Positions 45,901 through 56,900 of a stretch of 64,000 bases of DNA are shown here, piece by piece. Made by a program: the position numbers and the translations under genes. The stretch comes from Isoetes taiwanensis. Taxonomy: Eukaryota > Streptophyta > Lycopodiopsida > Isoetales > Isoetaceae. The first letter of the stretch is position 1, and every line of letters starts with the position of its first letter. Below the pieces are notes generated by a model that did no database searches, was not told the origin of the DNA, and saw nothing but the letters and a program-made list of their open reading frames with translations. The stretch is taken from NCBI GenBank assembly GCA_021234155.1, contig JAJEKV010000236.1, forward strand, positions 248,001-312,000. Reading direction: 5' to 3'.

Positions 45901-46453
45901 TCCAGGAGTCTTAAAAAGCAATATGCAGCGTCATAACTTCAAAAACGAACCAAGCATTGATCTTGTGCCAGCACATATACGCTTTTTATCAGTTTGCAAA
46001 CATAATGAGCTGATAAGAATTGATTAAGGTAAACCTAGGAAGAAAATGGCAGGCTGAAGGAGCAATGCAAAACCACATTAGAGATACAAAATGCTGCAAT
46101 TTCATATAAAAGTTTTGGTTCAACAACACATCAGCAGCAACGCATGCAGATAATGTGGATTGACTACCACTGTTGTCCTAAATAGTCACCCCAAATTCTT
46201 ACTAGAACACAATACTTCAGTGCCCAACATCAAAGGAAAGGGGAACGTTTTGGTCCTTTAAATTCCAATAATTAATGTCAAAGAGTCATAGCCATATGCT
46301 GGTGCAAATAGCTCAAATCGTTCCTTCTTATTTGAAGCAGGCGGCAACTTAAAAGACATACAGACTGGCATACCTTTGTGTTGACGAATTAAAAGCCATA
46401 GACTGTATAGTTGCCATATAAAGGCTAGCACCAGAGAAATTATCACTCAGGCC
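42915..46453 (-). CDS. Spliced host gene, at least 7 exons, unrecognised
   Basis: Minus-strand exons with matching phases: 46374-46453, 45246-45319, 44055-44171, 43814-43917, 43707-43745, 43122-43224 and 42915-43021, 207 residues plus TAG. Signature stretches are DYLLRVLFPGLMETLLEF, SVQHLSMPLIQRTQARSSHW and NWSVVRWALQREVREVTLDD. The end reads YVLHMLKEMGKIRDKDLK...ELLDSEILGE. It is a soluble, helical, Leu- and Trp-rich protein with no signal peptide, perhaps a HEAT/ARM-like or chromatin-associated scaffold, but I recognise no family. The first exon in phase 0 implies more exons to the right. The last two junctions have alternatives, including a GC donor. Six junctions agreeing in phase make this a real gene in my view. 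Confidence 0.6.
43432..43610. repeat. Degenerate duplication within an intron
   Basis: A block with 'aattgtac', 'gctc(t)ccct' and 'gcaaaaagagac' occurs at about 43432-43505 and 43528-43596. It lies in the intron between exons 43122-43224 and 43707-43745. Confidence 0.55.
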
Positions 46454-46694
46454 CTGTTCATCAGATTCATGTCATGCAGAGGTTTTCACTAAAAAATGCA
46501 TTGCACGTGCCTTTGCAGCTAGAACTGACGACACCACATCTAAAACATCAGTTTGCATAGATTACAGAGAAAATTCTGGCGAATAGACACGTTGGTCCAT
46601 ACTAAAGTGAGAATCCGAAATGCAAATGGCATAGCAAGATAAATTACGTCTCAAATGCCAGAACGTCATTATTCTATGATGCTGAAAACTATGA

Positions 46695-47155
46695 TCTTGA
46701 ATACGATCTTAGTCAAGGCTGGGATAGAGCTACGGCAAATAGGAGCTAAGAAAACCCTGATTTACCATTGTGAAGCATCTTCTGATCTAAACATAGGAGA
46801 CTATCCACACCTTTGTGGAGCATCTTCTGATCTAGGGGACCATCCAGAACGGCCATCGAATTTTGAAAACCGTCTATTCTTGTAGATCATTATCGAATGG
46901 CTTAAGCCACATCCAACTCAAATTATCCTGTGCTGCCGATCTTGAATATGATCTTAATTTAGCCTGAAATAGAGCTACGATAAAAAGGAGCTAAGGAAAA
47001 CCCTGATTTACCTTTGTGGAGCATCATAAGGCGACGATCCACACCTTTGTAGAGCATCTTCTGTTCTAACCTAGGCGAAGGTCCAGAACGGCCATCGAAT
47101 TTTGAAGACCGTCTATTCCTGTAGATCGTGATCGAATGGCTTAAGCCATAATCAG
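46695..47155. repeat. Tandem duplication of about 215 bp
   Basis: The copies 46695-46920 and 46941-47155 share 'gagctacg', 'aaaaccctgatttacc', 'agaacggccatcgaatttt' and 'gaatggcttaagcca', with small indels (offset 239-246 bp). The same family appears once at 42.5-42.7 kb. It lies upstream of the minus-strand gene ending at 42915 and might include its promoter or first exons. Confidence 0.75.
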
Positions 47156-47317
47156 TTCAATTTTTTGACTCGTGGAATATCAGATTATTTGACGCGTGCA
47201 TAGCTGGCCACTTCTGGTCGCTAACAATACGCTTAGCTGTTGCGCTAACAATCATTGCTTGTTTGTTTGAAAGAAAAATATTTGTATGTTTCGATGGAGG
47301 TCCCGGGAGTCCTGATG

Positions 47318-47382
47318 TGCTCTTTTTGTATTGAATCTCATAGACTTTTTGGTCTCTGTGGATGATAAAAGTCAATTCAATT
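47318..47382 (+). mobile_element. Short LINE-tail relic
   Basis: 'ttgaatctcatagac...ttggtctctgtggatgat' followed by 'aattcaattc' matches the terminal part of the LINE tails at 31.1 and 32.6 kb. Confidence 0.45.
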
Positions 47383-47784
47383 CTTATATTTGTCAACCTC
47401 TAATAGAATGGTTACAAATAATGATTAGAAAAAAAAAACAAAAGCATAATAGAGAGTTACAATATCCATGTTCTAACCAAAACCATCCTCTCAAACATGC
47501 TCTATACAATTGGTAACATAAGCTTATTTTGAGCCATGAGAACTCAATATAATTGAGGCTACTTGAGCATGAGTTCACTTGAACCTGAGATCTCTTCATA
47601 TGTTGAGATCTCTTCATATGTTAAAGACCAGATCAAAATTTTATTTTTAGGACAACAAAAGATAATCTAATTCTTAACCTAGTACCTTTTAGGGATTGTT
47701 ATACTTTTTAAGGAGTGTATATTCATCCTTCCATAGTATCTATTTAAAAGAGATTCCTTTTGGTCCTAGTGACTTGGTTTGCTG

Positions 47785-47935
47785 CACCAGACAAGCAACA
47801 AGCTATTGCATTCTGGACAAGCAACAAGCTATTGCATTCTGGAACTTGGTTTGCTGCCTTAACAGAAGCTTTGGGTTAATTGATGTCAATAACACCAGAC
47901 AAGCAACAAGCTATTGCATCCTGGAACAATGGCGA
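47785..47935. repeat. Three copies of a 29-bp unit
   Basis: 'gacaagcaacaagctattgc' plus 'attctgga' occurs at about 47789, 47816 and 47897, the last one set apart by roughly 50 bp. Confidence 0.7.
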
Positions 47936-48340
47936 ACAACAAGCAAATCAGCTACCTCTTCCTACTGAACCATATCCTATTCAGCCACCTTCTCCATATG
48001 AACCAACAGCTCTTTCGTAAAATCCTTTGTTGTCTATATGAACCAACACCTCTTCCATAAAATCCTTTGTTGTCCTTCCGGCGACCAATTCCAATTATTT
48101 CGAGAAGAAGAAACAATTGAATAAGTGGCTGGAAAATACCATGCCTTTCTTCCATGGTGGCAAAATTAAGCCTATGCAGGTGATTAGTTTCTTCAGTGTT
48201 TGGGATAAATTCTTTGATAGAGTTTGAGAAGGCCAACAGAGCTTGAGAAGATGCAAGCCAATGGATACTTGGTTGTGATGGAAATGGGAGTTGAAGAGAC
48301 AAGACTGAACATGTCATTGTTTGTTGATAGCAATTAGCAA
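47936..48340 (+). mobile_element. Fossil Ty3/gypsy gag fragment
   Basis: Peptide pieces such as MPFFHGGKIKPMQVISFF and KPMDTWL correspond to the gag at 54.4 kb (MPSFKGGKTKPVKVVSF). It is an old, broken copy with several disruptions. No LTR was identified at its edges. Confidence 0.6.
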
Positions 48341-48749
48341 ATTGCGTACGTGCAAGCAGGTCTTTTCTATTTTGGGAACCACCAACTAGGGATATACGTG
48401 GAGGGACAATCTAAAGAAACTAATGCTTTCAAGCGTTCTTGTCTTGTTTTACATTGTGCGATGGGTGAGGATTGAAGTAAAGTTCCATTGCTGAGGGTAG
48501 CATTGAAGAAACGGGAAAACAAAAAGGGCAGAATTGAGAGATTGTCTCACAGAGAGGTTATCTCACAGTAATGTCTTCCATTAATTTATTAAGGTTGGAG
48601 GTAAGCTTGTTGAGAAAGGGTTGTGGTATATTCTATCAGGGGAAGAACCAAAGCCATTGATAACTGCAAGAAAATCTCAAGCATTGACTGCAGCACAGAT
48701 TGTTGCTAAGGGTACTACTTCTGAAGGAAAAATTGAATCAGTTTTGAGC

Positions 48750-49210
48750 CACATATCATGCTTAAGCCTGGGTGGCATGTTTGAGCCTCATGTCATGTTT
48801 GAGTCTAGATGGCGCGTATTTACGACCTAGGGGCAGGTTCGACCCTAGGGGGGATGCTTGAGCCTAGGTGGCATGTTTGTCCCATGTGTCATATTTGAGC
48901 ATGGATGACATGTTTGATCCTAGGTGGCATGTTTGAGCCACGTGTCATCATTGAGCTTAGGTGGCATGTTTGAGCCACGTGTCATGTTCGAGCCTAGGTA
49001 GCATGTTTGAGCCACATGTCATGTTTGAGCTAGGTGGCATGTTGTTAGGGCATGTTCGACCCTAGGGGCAATGCTTGAGCCCAGGTGGCATGTTTGTCCC
49101 ACGTGTCATGTTTGAGCCTGGGTGGCATGTTTGGGCGTATATGGCATGCTTGAGCCTAGGTGGCATGTTTGAGCCATGTATCATGGTTGAGCCTAGATGG
49201 CATGTTCACA
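48750..49210. repeat. Minisatellite of ~22/44-bp units (gagcctaggtggcatgttt)
   Basis: Alternating half-units 'gagcctaggtggcatgttt' and 'gagccacgtgtcatgttt' repeat about twenty times with variation. The array runs into a short AT-rich stretch. Confidence 0.85.
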
Positions 49211-49444
49211 ACTTATTCAACGATAACGTTAAAGTTTTTCTAATGTCTTTTCTATATCACGCTCCGAAATCGGGAATAGAGGAGTTAAAAAAAACCTAGA
49301 AGATGCCATAGCTTCAAGAAAATGTTTAGAGGGTTTTTAGGATGCCTAGCTTCAAAATCATACTATCAACTTGGGACAAAGGATCATTTGTTTACACTGA
49401 ATAAATTCATAGGTTAAATAAATTTATAGCCCAATAATGATAAA

Positions 49445-49473
49445 CTAGAAACGTCTGCCCGGCGATGCCGGGC
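49445..49473 (-). mobile_element. Helitron-type 3' end (minus strand)
   Basis: Read on the minus strand, a hairpin GCCCGGC-ATC-GCCGGGC (49457-49473) is followed after 8 nt by CTAG (49445-49448) and T. This is the canonical Helitron 3' terminus. The element would extend to the right, toward the histone H2A pseudogene. I found no convincing 5' TC end. Confidence 0.6.
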
Positions 49474-49909
49474 ATTAGTTATCGAAGTGTGGAAGGGGTT
49501 GTGTAATGGACTATGGGGATGAATTTTTTTTTGTGCACTTTGAATGTCTCAAGCTTGTAGTAAAAGGTATCTGGCAATCCCATATGTAGCATTATAACAG
49601 GGGGTTTTTTTTCTGTTTTTATACTGTTTTCTCTAAGGTTTTCATATGATTTGGTGGTCGTATTCATCCAGGTGTACTAAATAGTATTTCTAGAGTGCAC
49701 CCTTTTGTTAGCCGTTGATTTTAGAAAAAGGGGCAAATCCTGTGGTGTTGATTTTAGGGTTTTTTTCAGGAATTTTAGGGTTCGTGAACTAAAAGGGGAT
49801 TTAGGTTTGTGAGTTGTGAGAAGTTTGTTGGTTATATCGAGATCAAGATTGCTTATAGCTATCACAAGAGGAGATTTGTTGGAGGGGGTAATTGTGTAGT
49901 CGGTTAGCT

Positions 49910-51190
49910 ATGGCGGGTGGCCGTGGAAAGTCCGCAGGCAAGAAGGCCGTGTGGCACAACACCAAAGCTGGCCTTCAGTTTCCTGTAAGAAGAATTGCTT
50001 GCTTCGTTGTTGGTTCTGGGCATTCGTCTCGACTGGTTTTACAAACCTGATAGAGAAACTGGTTTTGCCACAGGGAATATCTAATAAACCGTGTGTGTTT
50101 CGGGACAAGCTTACGAAAAAGAGAATGCCCGTGTTAAATCCCATCGCATGTTCCTGCTCATAATTCGGTTCTAGATCACTGCCCTTACTCTGCCGTTCGC
50201 CAGAATCCTTGCCCTTATGTTTTCCAAATGCCTCTACATTACCCTAAATACAGCCATGAAAGCAATATGATGCCATAGGAATGGCAGCTTCATCGCTGTT
50301 TGAAGAATGTGGCCTCCCTTCTTCCCGGATCTTTGCGGGAAAAAAGGGATCTTGCCATCGGTTCTTTTGTTTGGACACGCCTCCCGCTATATATGCTCTG
50401 GATTTCCTTTTATTATTTTGCCATCGTTTCTTCCGATGAGGTCTAGAAGATCCGCAAGATTCTTGAGGCTATCGCTTGGACTCCCTCATCCGATCTAGGA
50501 TCTTCATTGCAATGTCGGGCCGAAAGTGGCCCAATTTGTTACAATTCGGCAACGATTATCGAGCCCTTGTTGTGGTATTACTTCCTTCCTTCTGTGGCTA
50601 CAAGAGCACCACTAGGTTCAGCTTCAAGTGAATCTTTCATAGTGCTAGAATTCAACATTGCCCAAATAATGACTTCTGACTGAAGCTTTTCTGTCTGACA
50701 GCCCATTGTTTGTTTCATAGCATTGAAAGAATTAGGTAAGACTCATCAAAATAGCCATGGTAAAATCTTCAACACTGACCTCATGATTTAGAGCTCCGGC
50801 CCATTGGTGTTAACCTATGGCATTCAATCACGGCAGAGCATGGCATGACGGCAAACCAGAAACGCTTGGACGAAATATGGATGCAAATCTAGGTTGAAGT
50901 CGTGGCTGCTCCTCCCCAGATCTGTACCATTTGTTTGTCCATCTGCCCTAAACTAAACCTGTTGTTTGTTCTTGTATTCCTTTTACATATCATGGTGTTT
51001 ATCTTCTCTTGCAGGTCGTGGAGCTTGCTCACTGCATGGCAAGTCAACTCTTGAACAAAGCAGACTTTGTAAGCATTCGCGAATGGCGTGAATAATTAAA
51101 ATATTACCATGTTCTTGTATTTGTTTTACATATCCTGTTGTTTATCTTCTCTGGCAGGTCGTGGAGCTTGCTCACTGCAAGGCAGGTCGT
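49910..51190 (+). pseudogene. Histone H2A pseudogene with intron and duplicated exon-2 start
   Basis: The ATG at 49910 opens MAGGRGKSAGKKAVWH, then TKAGLQFPVRRIACF. This is the N-tail and first helix of plant H2A (family form about MAGGRGKS.GKK...TKAGLQFPVGRIARFL). The frame then diverges and stops at 50050. The rest of exon 1, including the acidic patch, is missing. At 51015 and again at 51158, after pyrimidine-rich tracts ending TTGCAG or GGCAG, the sequence reads VVELA (H2A: E|VLELAGNAA), the known plant intron position. So the pseudogene came from a genomic, intron-bearing copy. The intron end plus exon-2 start is tandemly duplicated (50969-51036 and 51113-51180). It cannot make a histone. 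Confidence 0.7.
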
Positions 51191-51199
51191 GGAATTGAA

Positions 51200-53485
51200 C
51201 ATTTGTTTTCTTATGCTACAATATTAGGTCTTTGAACACAATGCATCCTTGTTAGTTGAAGTCACTTTGAAGCGGATATGAAAGGATTTTGCATACGATA
51301 ATAAGTGATGCATAATTTGCCATATGTTCGGGTGTGTCATTGTGGCAATACCTTTCAAGCGATCTTATTTCATGAGTATTTATCTGTTAGCGTAATGCGC
51401 TCGCAAGACAAGGCTTGTTGCATATCACCATTGTAGACAAAGAACATAGAATGTGAATGGTGAGGATGAAAGCTATGAGATTGATCCTTAATGGAGAATA
51501 TGTGAGGAAATAGTGCCAGAGCTATAGACCTACCGGGCTATGCAGGATGCTATAGTCATTAATTTACCATGGCATCACATAATTTCTACTGGACCTTACT
51601 AGTTGGCTTTTAAGGTTCTTGAAGTTGCACTTTCGTGCCCAAAGTAGATAAGATGGAATGCGAAAATGTTGAATATCGTGGCTTACAAGGGTTTTGTGCA
51701 ATGGATCACTAGGGTGGCAGTTATGAAATAAGAACTTGATAAGGCTATCATTAGGTCTGCAGTTTTATTTCTTGTAATTTGGTGAATGATTGAATTTGAT
51801 TACATAATATAATTCCTTACTCGATGATGATATTAATAGATTTCATAATTATGTGATAAGGTTTGCACCAATTGAAGGTTGGCTTAAACTTCATAACATA
51901 TGATAACTACACTTATTCCCATGTATTGGGACACCTAAAAAATATATATTACTCAAGATTTCCTAATTCTACTTTTAAATTGTTTTAATCCGCTCTTGCA
52001 TGTTGTTCTTTTTTGTGCATATATTAGGGCCCGAAGGGCCCAAAAAATTTCCCAACATAACAACACATAATATTAATAAACAACACATAATATTAATGCA
52101 AACATAAACCATTGCATTCCAACATATTTAAATTAAATTCCCCCTAAAACCCCCTTTGGTTTGGGTGCATATTCACACGGGGGGTGACGTAGGACAGCGA
52201 GAGCCCTCATAATTGTATTTTGCACGTACAAAATTAACACCATATAGTATTTCCTTGAAATCTTATAGTATTTTGTGAATCTTGTTATACAGTATAGCAA
52301 ATTTTGTACTTGCATACCCCACAAACGAGGAACTTTACGTACGGTATAGATTAAGGAATAAGGGGTGAATATGCCTATCCAACAGCTCTCGTTGCCCGGA
52401 GTCACCCCCCGTGTGAATATGCACCCAAACCAAAGAGACAAACATTGGTGCACGTGTGCTTCGCTGAGCACTATAAGAGAATAAGCAATTTACATCATTA
52501 GTTCCATCATTTATGTGCTTGAAGTTCACATTTTCAAACATTCCACTTTTGATACACTAAATGACGGTACTCGTTGAGGAAACTGCATCAGATATATCAT
52601 CACCTGTATCTTCGTGAATAGCGACAATTTTAATATCATATTTCTTGTCATTGTGGGTGTGATACAATAGTATCATTTGTAGCATCATCTATAGATGCAC
52701 TTATAGCAATATGCATTTTGTCATTGTAATGCTATAATAGTGTCAGATAAACCATCAACTATATTGCTACAGTTTACGTCATTCATGATGCCAATATGAA
52801 TATGGTTACTGTCATATATAACATCATTGAAAATGCCACATCTAGTGTCACATGGGGGTTGATCTTTATTATTATTAGCATCAAATATAATATCATGTAT
52901 TATTACAAGTAGTATCAAATATAATCGCACATTCTCTGCCACTTATAACACGCATATAAGGGCACATTTCTCTTATTCTTAAAATCATAATATCAGTTAT
53001 AACATTATTTTTAACGTCGTGTATATTAATATTTTTATTCATAGATTATGTATAATGTCAACAAGATATCACCTCCAATATCATTTTTACATGCCAAAAG
53101 TCATGACCCATGAAGCTTGAACTATCAAGCCTTGAAGGTTGTGATGGTTTGCGACTGGAGGACTCACGTCAAAGGGTCGTGAAGTCCTCATGCTGAGGTA
53201 TTCCTTTGTCTTTTCGTGCGTACTCCTAGAGACTTTGTGATAGAGGCAGATCTTGTTGTACTCTTCCTACGGGACTCCTTCCTATATCTCAGAAAGAGTC
53301 ATGTGGCTTTGGACATTGGACTATGATATGGAGCAGGCTTGGGGGAGTGGTCCACGCAAAAAGAGTTAAGGCAGTTACTATGCTAGTTCCTAAAGCTCCC
53401 AGGAATATAATTATGAGGGGACTTAAGAAGTCATATTGTAAACCATTAACAAGATTATACAAGCAAGCAAAAAGGGGATAAAGAT
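51200..53485. other. No gene recognised; short inverted repeats
   Basis: A palindromic GGGCCC-GAA-GGGCCC lies at about 52028-52042. A block around 52140-52190 ('gtttgggtgcatattcacacgg') is inverted at 52405-52435, which gives an inverted repeat of about 280 bp with some shared inner sequence. 52.6-53.05 kb is full of 'atcat/tatc' words. No coding is supported. Confidence 0.45.
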
Positions 53486-53488
53486 AAA

Positions 53489-55382
53489 TGTAAGGGGGCG
53501 TGCATGAAAATCCAGCATCGAATTACTTTTAACAGAAAAAAAGGGGTAGCATTGAATGTCTTATTCTCTGTTATTTGGGGTCGGGCTAAGGCCAAATAGC
53601 CATCAGATTAAAATATCTTCACCTTTTTTCAGCCGCAATGACAGATATAGCCATCAAAAGGGCGGAATCGGCTATAAATGAAAAGACTCAGCCTGTTTAC
53701 AGTGGAAAAGCTGTTGCTGCTGAATCCGGCTTCTTCAGTTTATACTTCAATCATGGCCCCAAATCTGAACTCTGCTATCCGATCTGACTAACACCTGGCA
53801 AGGGGTCATCACTCATTTGCTTGGATGTGAAGTCTAGCCCAGATTTCTAAGCTATTGTTGCCTCTTGAAGCCTATTCAGGCTGAACTTGTTGTATTTCGA
53901 TTGATCTCATGCTGTAAGAAAAGAAGCTGTGGTCAATTTGCTTGTTTTATTCCTTTGGAAAGTGCCCTAATTTGTGGACCCGGTTGGGTGGAAAAACGGA
54001 TGCTGCATACCTTGTTCTCGAAACCATGTACACTTGCTCTTGAGAAGAGCTGTTATAAGTCTCAAAAGCTATCTCTTTTGTTTCTGGTCTATATAGTTTT
54101 TGTTCTAAACATTTAAGACCGCAAAATAACTCCTTAAATCGTATCAAATGGTATCAGAGCCTATCTATCCAAACGCCTGATCAATGGCCCAACGCTTCAA
54201 TGTCAGTGAAGGGCAATACTAGCAAGCCTTGTCTAACGCCAGCTATATTGCCTCCCAGTTAGCATTGCCTATGCCTAGTAATCAGCAAGAGTATGATAGG
54301 CAAGTGGAATTGCTGTCTATTTTATACCGCTTCCTTCCAGATATTTATTTGCAACCTTTGCAACCTCCTCTGCCTAATGGTCCTCCACCAGTAACTCCTC
54401 CACTGCCATCTAAGCTGAGAAAATGGTTAGAGAAAGCAGACATGCCGTCTTTCAAAGGAGGAAAGACGAAGCCCGTCAAGGTCGTCAGTTTCATCAGCCA
54501 GTGGGAAAAGTTCTTTGAACGTGTGCAGGCAACAGATGTGGAAAGACTGCAAGCCATGGACACTTACTTAAAAGATCAAGCCCAAACATAGTGGCAAGGC
54601 AGATGGGAATGTGATCCCAGGATCAATAATTGGGAAAGTTTCAAAAAGGCATTTGAAGCACATCATTTACCCTCTAATTATCAGAGTGAGCTACGTGGGG
54701 AATGGGATCGTCTGAAACAGGGGAAAACTGAGAGTAGTCAGTCCTACACTTCCAAATTCACTCATTTAGCGGCACTAATAAGGAATTTGGATGGGAATGA
54801 ACTTCTGAGAAAACATGTCAGCGGATGTAGGGATGACATCTATGCGGAGATGGAAATATTGCACCCTAAAGATCTAGATGAAGCTATAAAATTAGCATCC
54901 GCGGTAAAGAGGAAAATAGATCCAAAATCTAGGAAAACTTGATTTTTGGGATGAGGAAACCTCGAATCAGGAGGATAAAAAAGACAGCAAAGAGAAAAAC
55001 GGAAATAAGGAATCCTCTAGAAATTTCAAGAAGAAGATATATAATGGCAACAGTAATGGTTCCGAAAGGAAGCGAGAAGAGGGAAGTCAAAATAAACAGC
55101 GAAAGGAAACTAGGAAACCAAAGGGAGGCTGCTATAGATCCGGAGGAAATCATTATATAAGGGATTATCCGTTGGAGAAGGGGGGATCACAAGGGTTGAA
55201 CCACCTAAACCCCAAAAGGTTGCACAAATGCATGCTATTGAAGGCCCCAAACCCGTGGAGGATATAGCTGAGACTTCTAAAGCTGCTGATGAGCAGAAGA
55301 AAAGTGTAAGCTTCCAGGATGAGGAACGGTCAAGAGCTATTGCTAAAGAACGGAAGTGGTTCCAAATTGGAACTATGGGGTA
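53489..55382 (+). mobile_element. Fossil Ty3/gypsy element: 5' LTR, primer site and gag
   Basis: A candidate 5' LTR (53489-54146, left end uncertain) has a TATA-like 'gctataaatg' at about 53670. The primer-binding site TGGTATCAGAGC (54149-54160, initiator-Met tRNA type) follows. The gag region (about 54190-55380) shows the Retrotrans_gag pattern (KADMPSFKGGKTKPVKVVSF, WEKFFERVQATD, HHLPSNYQSELRGEWDRL). The pol region is absent. The element is broken in about three places and is moderately old. Confidence 0.75.
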
Positions 55383-55434
55383 AAATTAGTCGGAATTACA
55401 TCTCTTTAGGGTAAATTTGTAAGATTTGTACGTT

Positions 55435-56900
55435 GTTTTTTTTTGTGTGGAATAAAAATTAGACTATTATTGTACAAAGTGTACCTTGGTAGATTGGTAA
55501 TTACGATTACAACGTAATAGGCCTGAACATGGTGCACTAGTTGTGAATGCCTCTTGGTATATTAGCAATAGACTCGAACAAGAGTGTATGGTGTATATTT
55601 TTGAAGAGTGGTAATTGTAGTTGCAATACAATAGGCCTGACAAAAATTACATCCATATCGCGCAGATACAATAGTTTGGTATCATGGAGGTATTGTATCG
55701 TAGAGATACAATTGTCTCATATGTGGGACTATCTCCAGGAGGTTCTAGAATATTCTAGAACCTAAACGCATGCGCGATACTTGGCGCGATCTCATCCATT
55801 GGAGTGGCGCGATCCTAACCGTTGGCCTAGATATATAAGGAGGCACCTCCTTCTTGTCGAACCATTCCAGTTCAACGGCAGTCTTGAGCCTTCTAGGCAT
55901 CTGTCTCGTGTTCCTGGGTGCCTTCGGGCCATTATATTCTTGATTCCTGTTCATATATCAGTTTCTTTGCCGATCTTGACGTATTTCTTCCTTATTTCTT
56001 GCGTATTCTCCACGTATTTTCCTTGTTTTCGCGTAGGTTCATGACAGTTTGAACCGGAATCGCTTACCGGTTCTTGCCTGCTCTGATCCTATGCATTGTT
56101 TTGCTCATATTTGATGATTTTATATCTATGGAGAAGGTTTCGACTTTATTATAGCAGGTCCAGCAGCTTGTTTAAGTATGCCAGCAGTTGCCAGAAGTTT
56201 GACGGCACTCGGTCCAAGCTCCGCGGTCTTTTGAATCAGATCAGACTTGTGATTCAGCTCCATCCTCATAGATATCCCACGGCCCAGGAACAAGTTGGGC
56301 TGATTGGTTCTCTCCTCACAGGGCCAGCTCTAAGTTGGTTTGCTCCTTTATTGGAGAAAAGAGCCCCGGAGTTGCAAGATTTTGTTGCTTTCACTGCAGA
56401 GCTCGAGGCATGCTTTCGAGACACCGATCGTCAGCGCACAGCAGTCACAAAACTCTAGGCTCTCGTCCAGCTTCAGTATATGCATCAGAATTTCGTCAAA
56501 TTGCAATAGATACTGCCTGGGATGATGTTGCACTTCGAGATTGTTTCCGAAGGGGGTTACGAGAGGATGTGAAAGATATGCTGTTGTCTATGGAGGACCC
56601 TCAGACTTTGGAAGAAGCCATCAGATTTGTAGTTCGGTGTGATAATCGGCTCTTCGAATGTAGGAAAGAGAGACGTAGTCAGGTCTTCCCAACAAGCACC
56701 TATAGCTACGTCCTCCCCGGTATCCTCAATAGAATCCAGCCGGTCAGGACCTGAGCCTATGCAGATTGATCGGGCAGTTCGAGGACCTTTATCTGCCGCC
56801 GAGAAGCAGCATCGGAGAGAGGCTAACCTTTGCCTCTACTGTGGAGAAACTGGCCATATTGCTCGTGGATGCCCTGTGAAGCGTCCAAACTAGTCGGAAA
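55435..56900 (+). mobile_element. Fossil Ty3-like element: LTR and gag with zinc knuckle, no pol
   Basis: A probable LTR (about 55440-56055) contains a TATA box (gatatataagg, ~55831) and internal repeats ('gtattgtatcgtagagatac'). The gag (about 56160-56893) is of the type also seen in fungal and seed-free-plant Ty3 elements. It has HPHRYPTAQEQVGLIGSLL, ALSWFAPLLEK, PASVYASEFRQIA and a CCHC knuckle, CLYCGETGHIARGC, near the end. Pol is missing and no 3' LTR is seen. The gag is broken in about two places. Confidence 0.7.

Noticed and set aside
52014-52045. GGGCCC-GAA-GGGCCC hairpin as a third Helitron end
   Set aside because: No CTRR tetranucleotide follows on either strand at the expected 8-12 nt.
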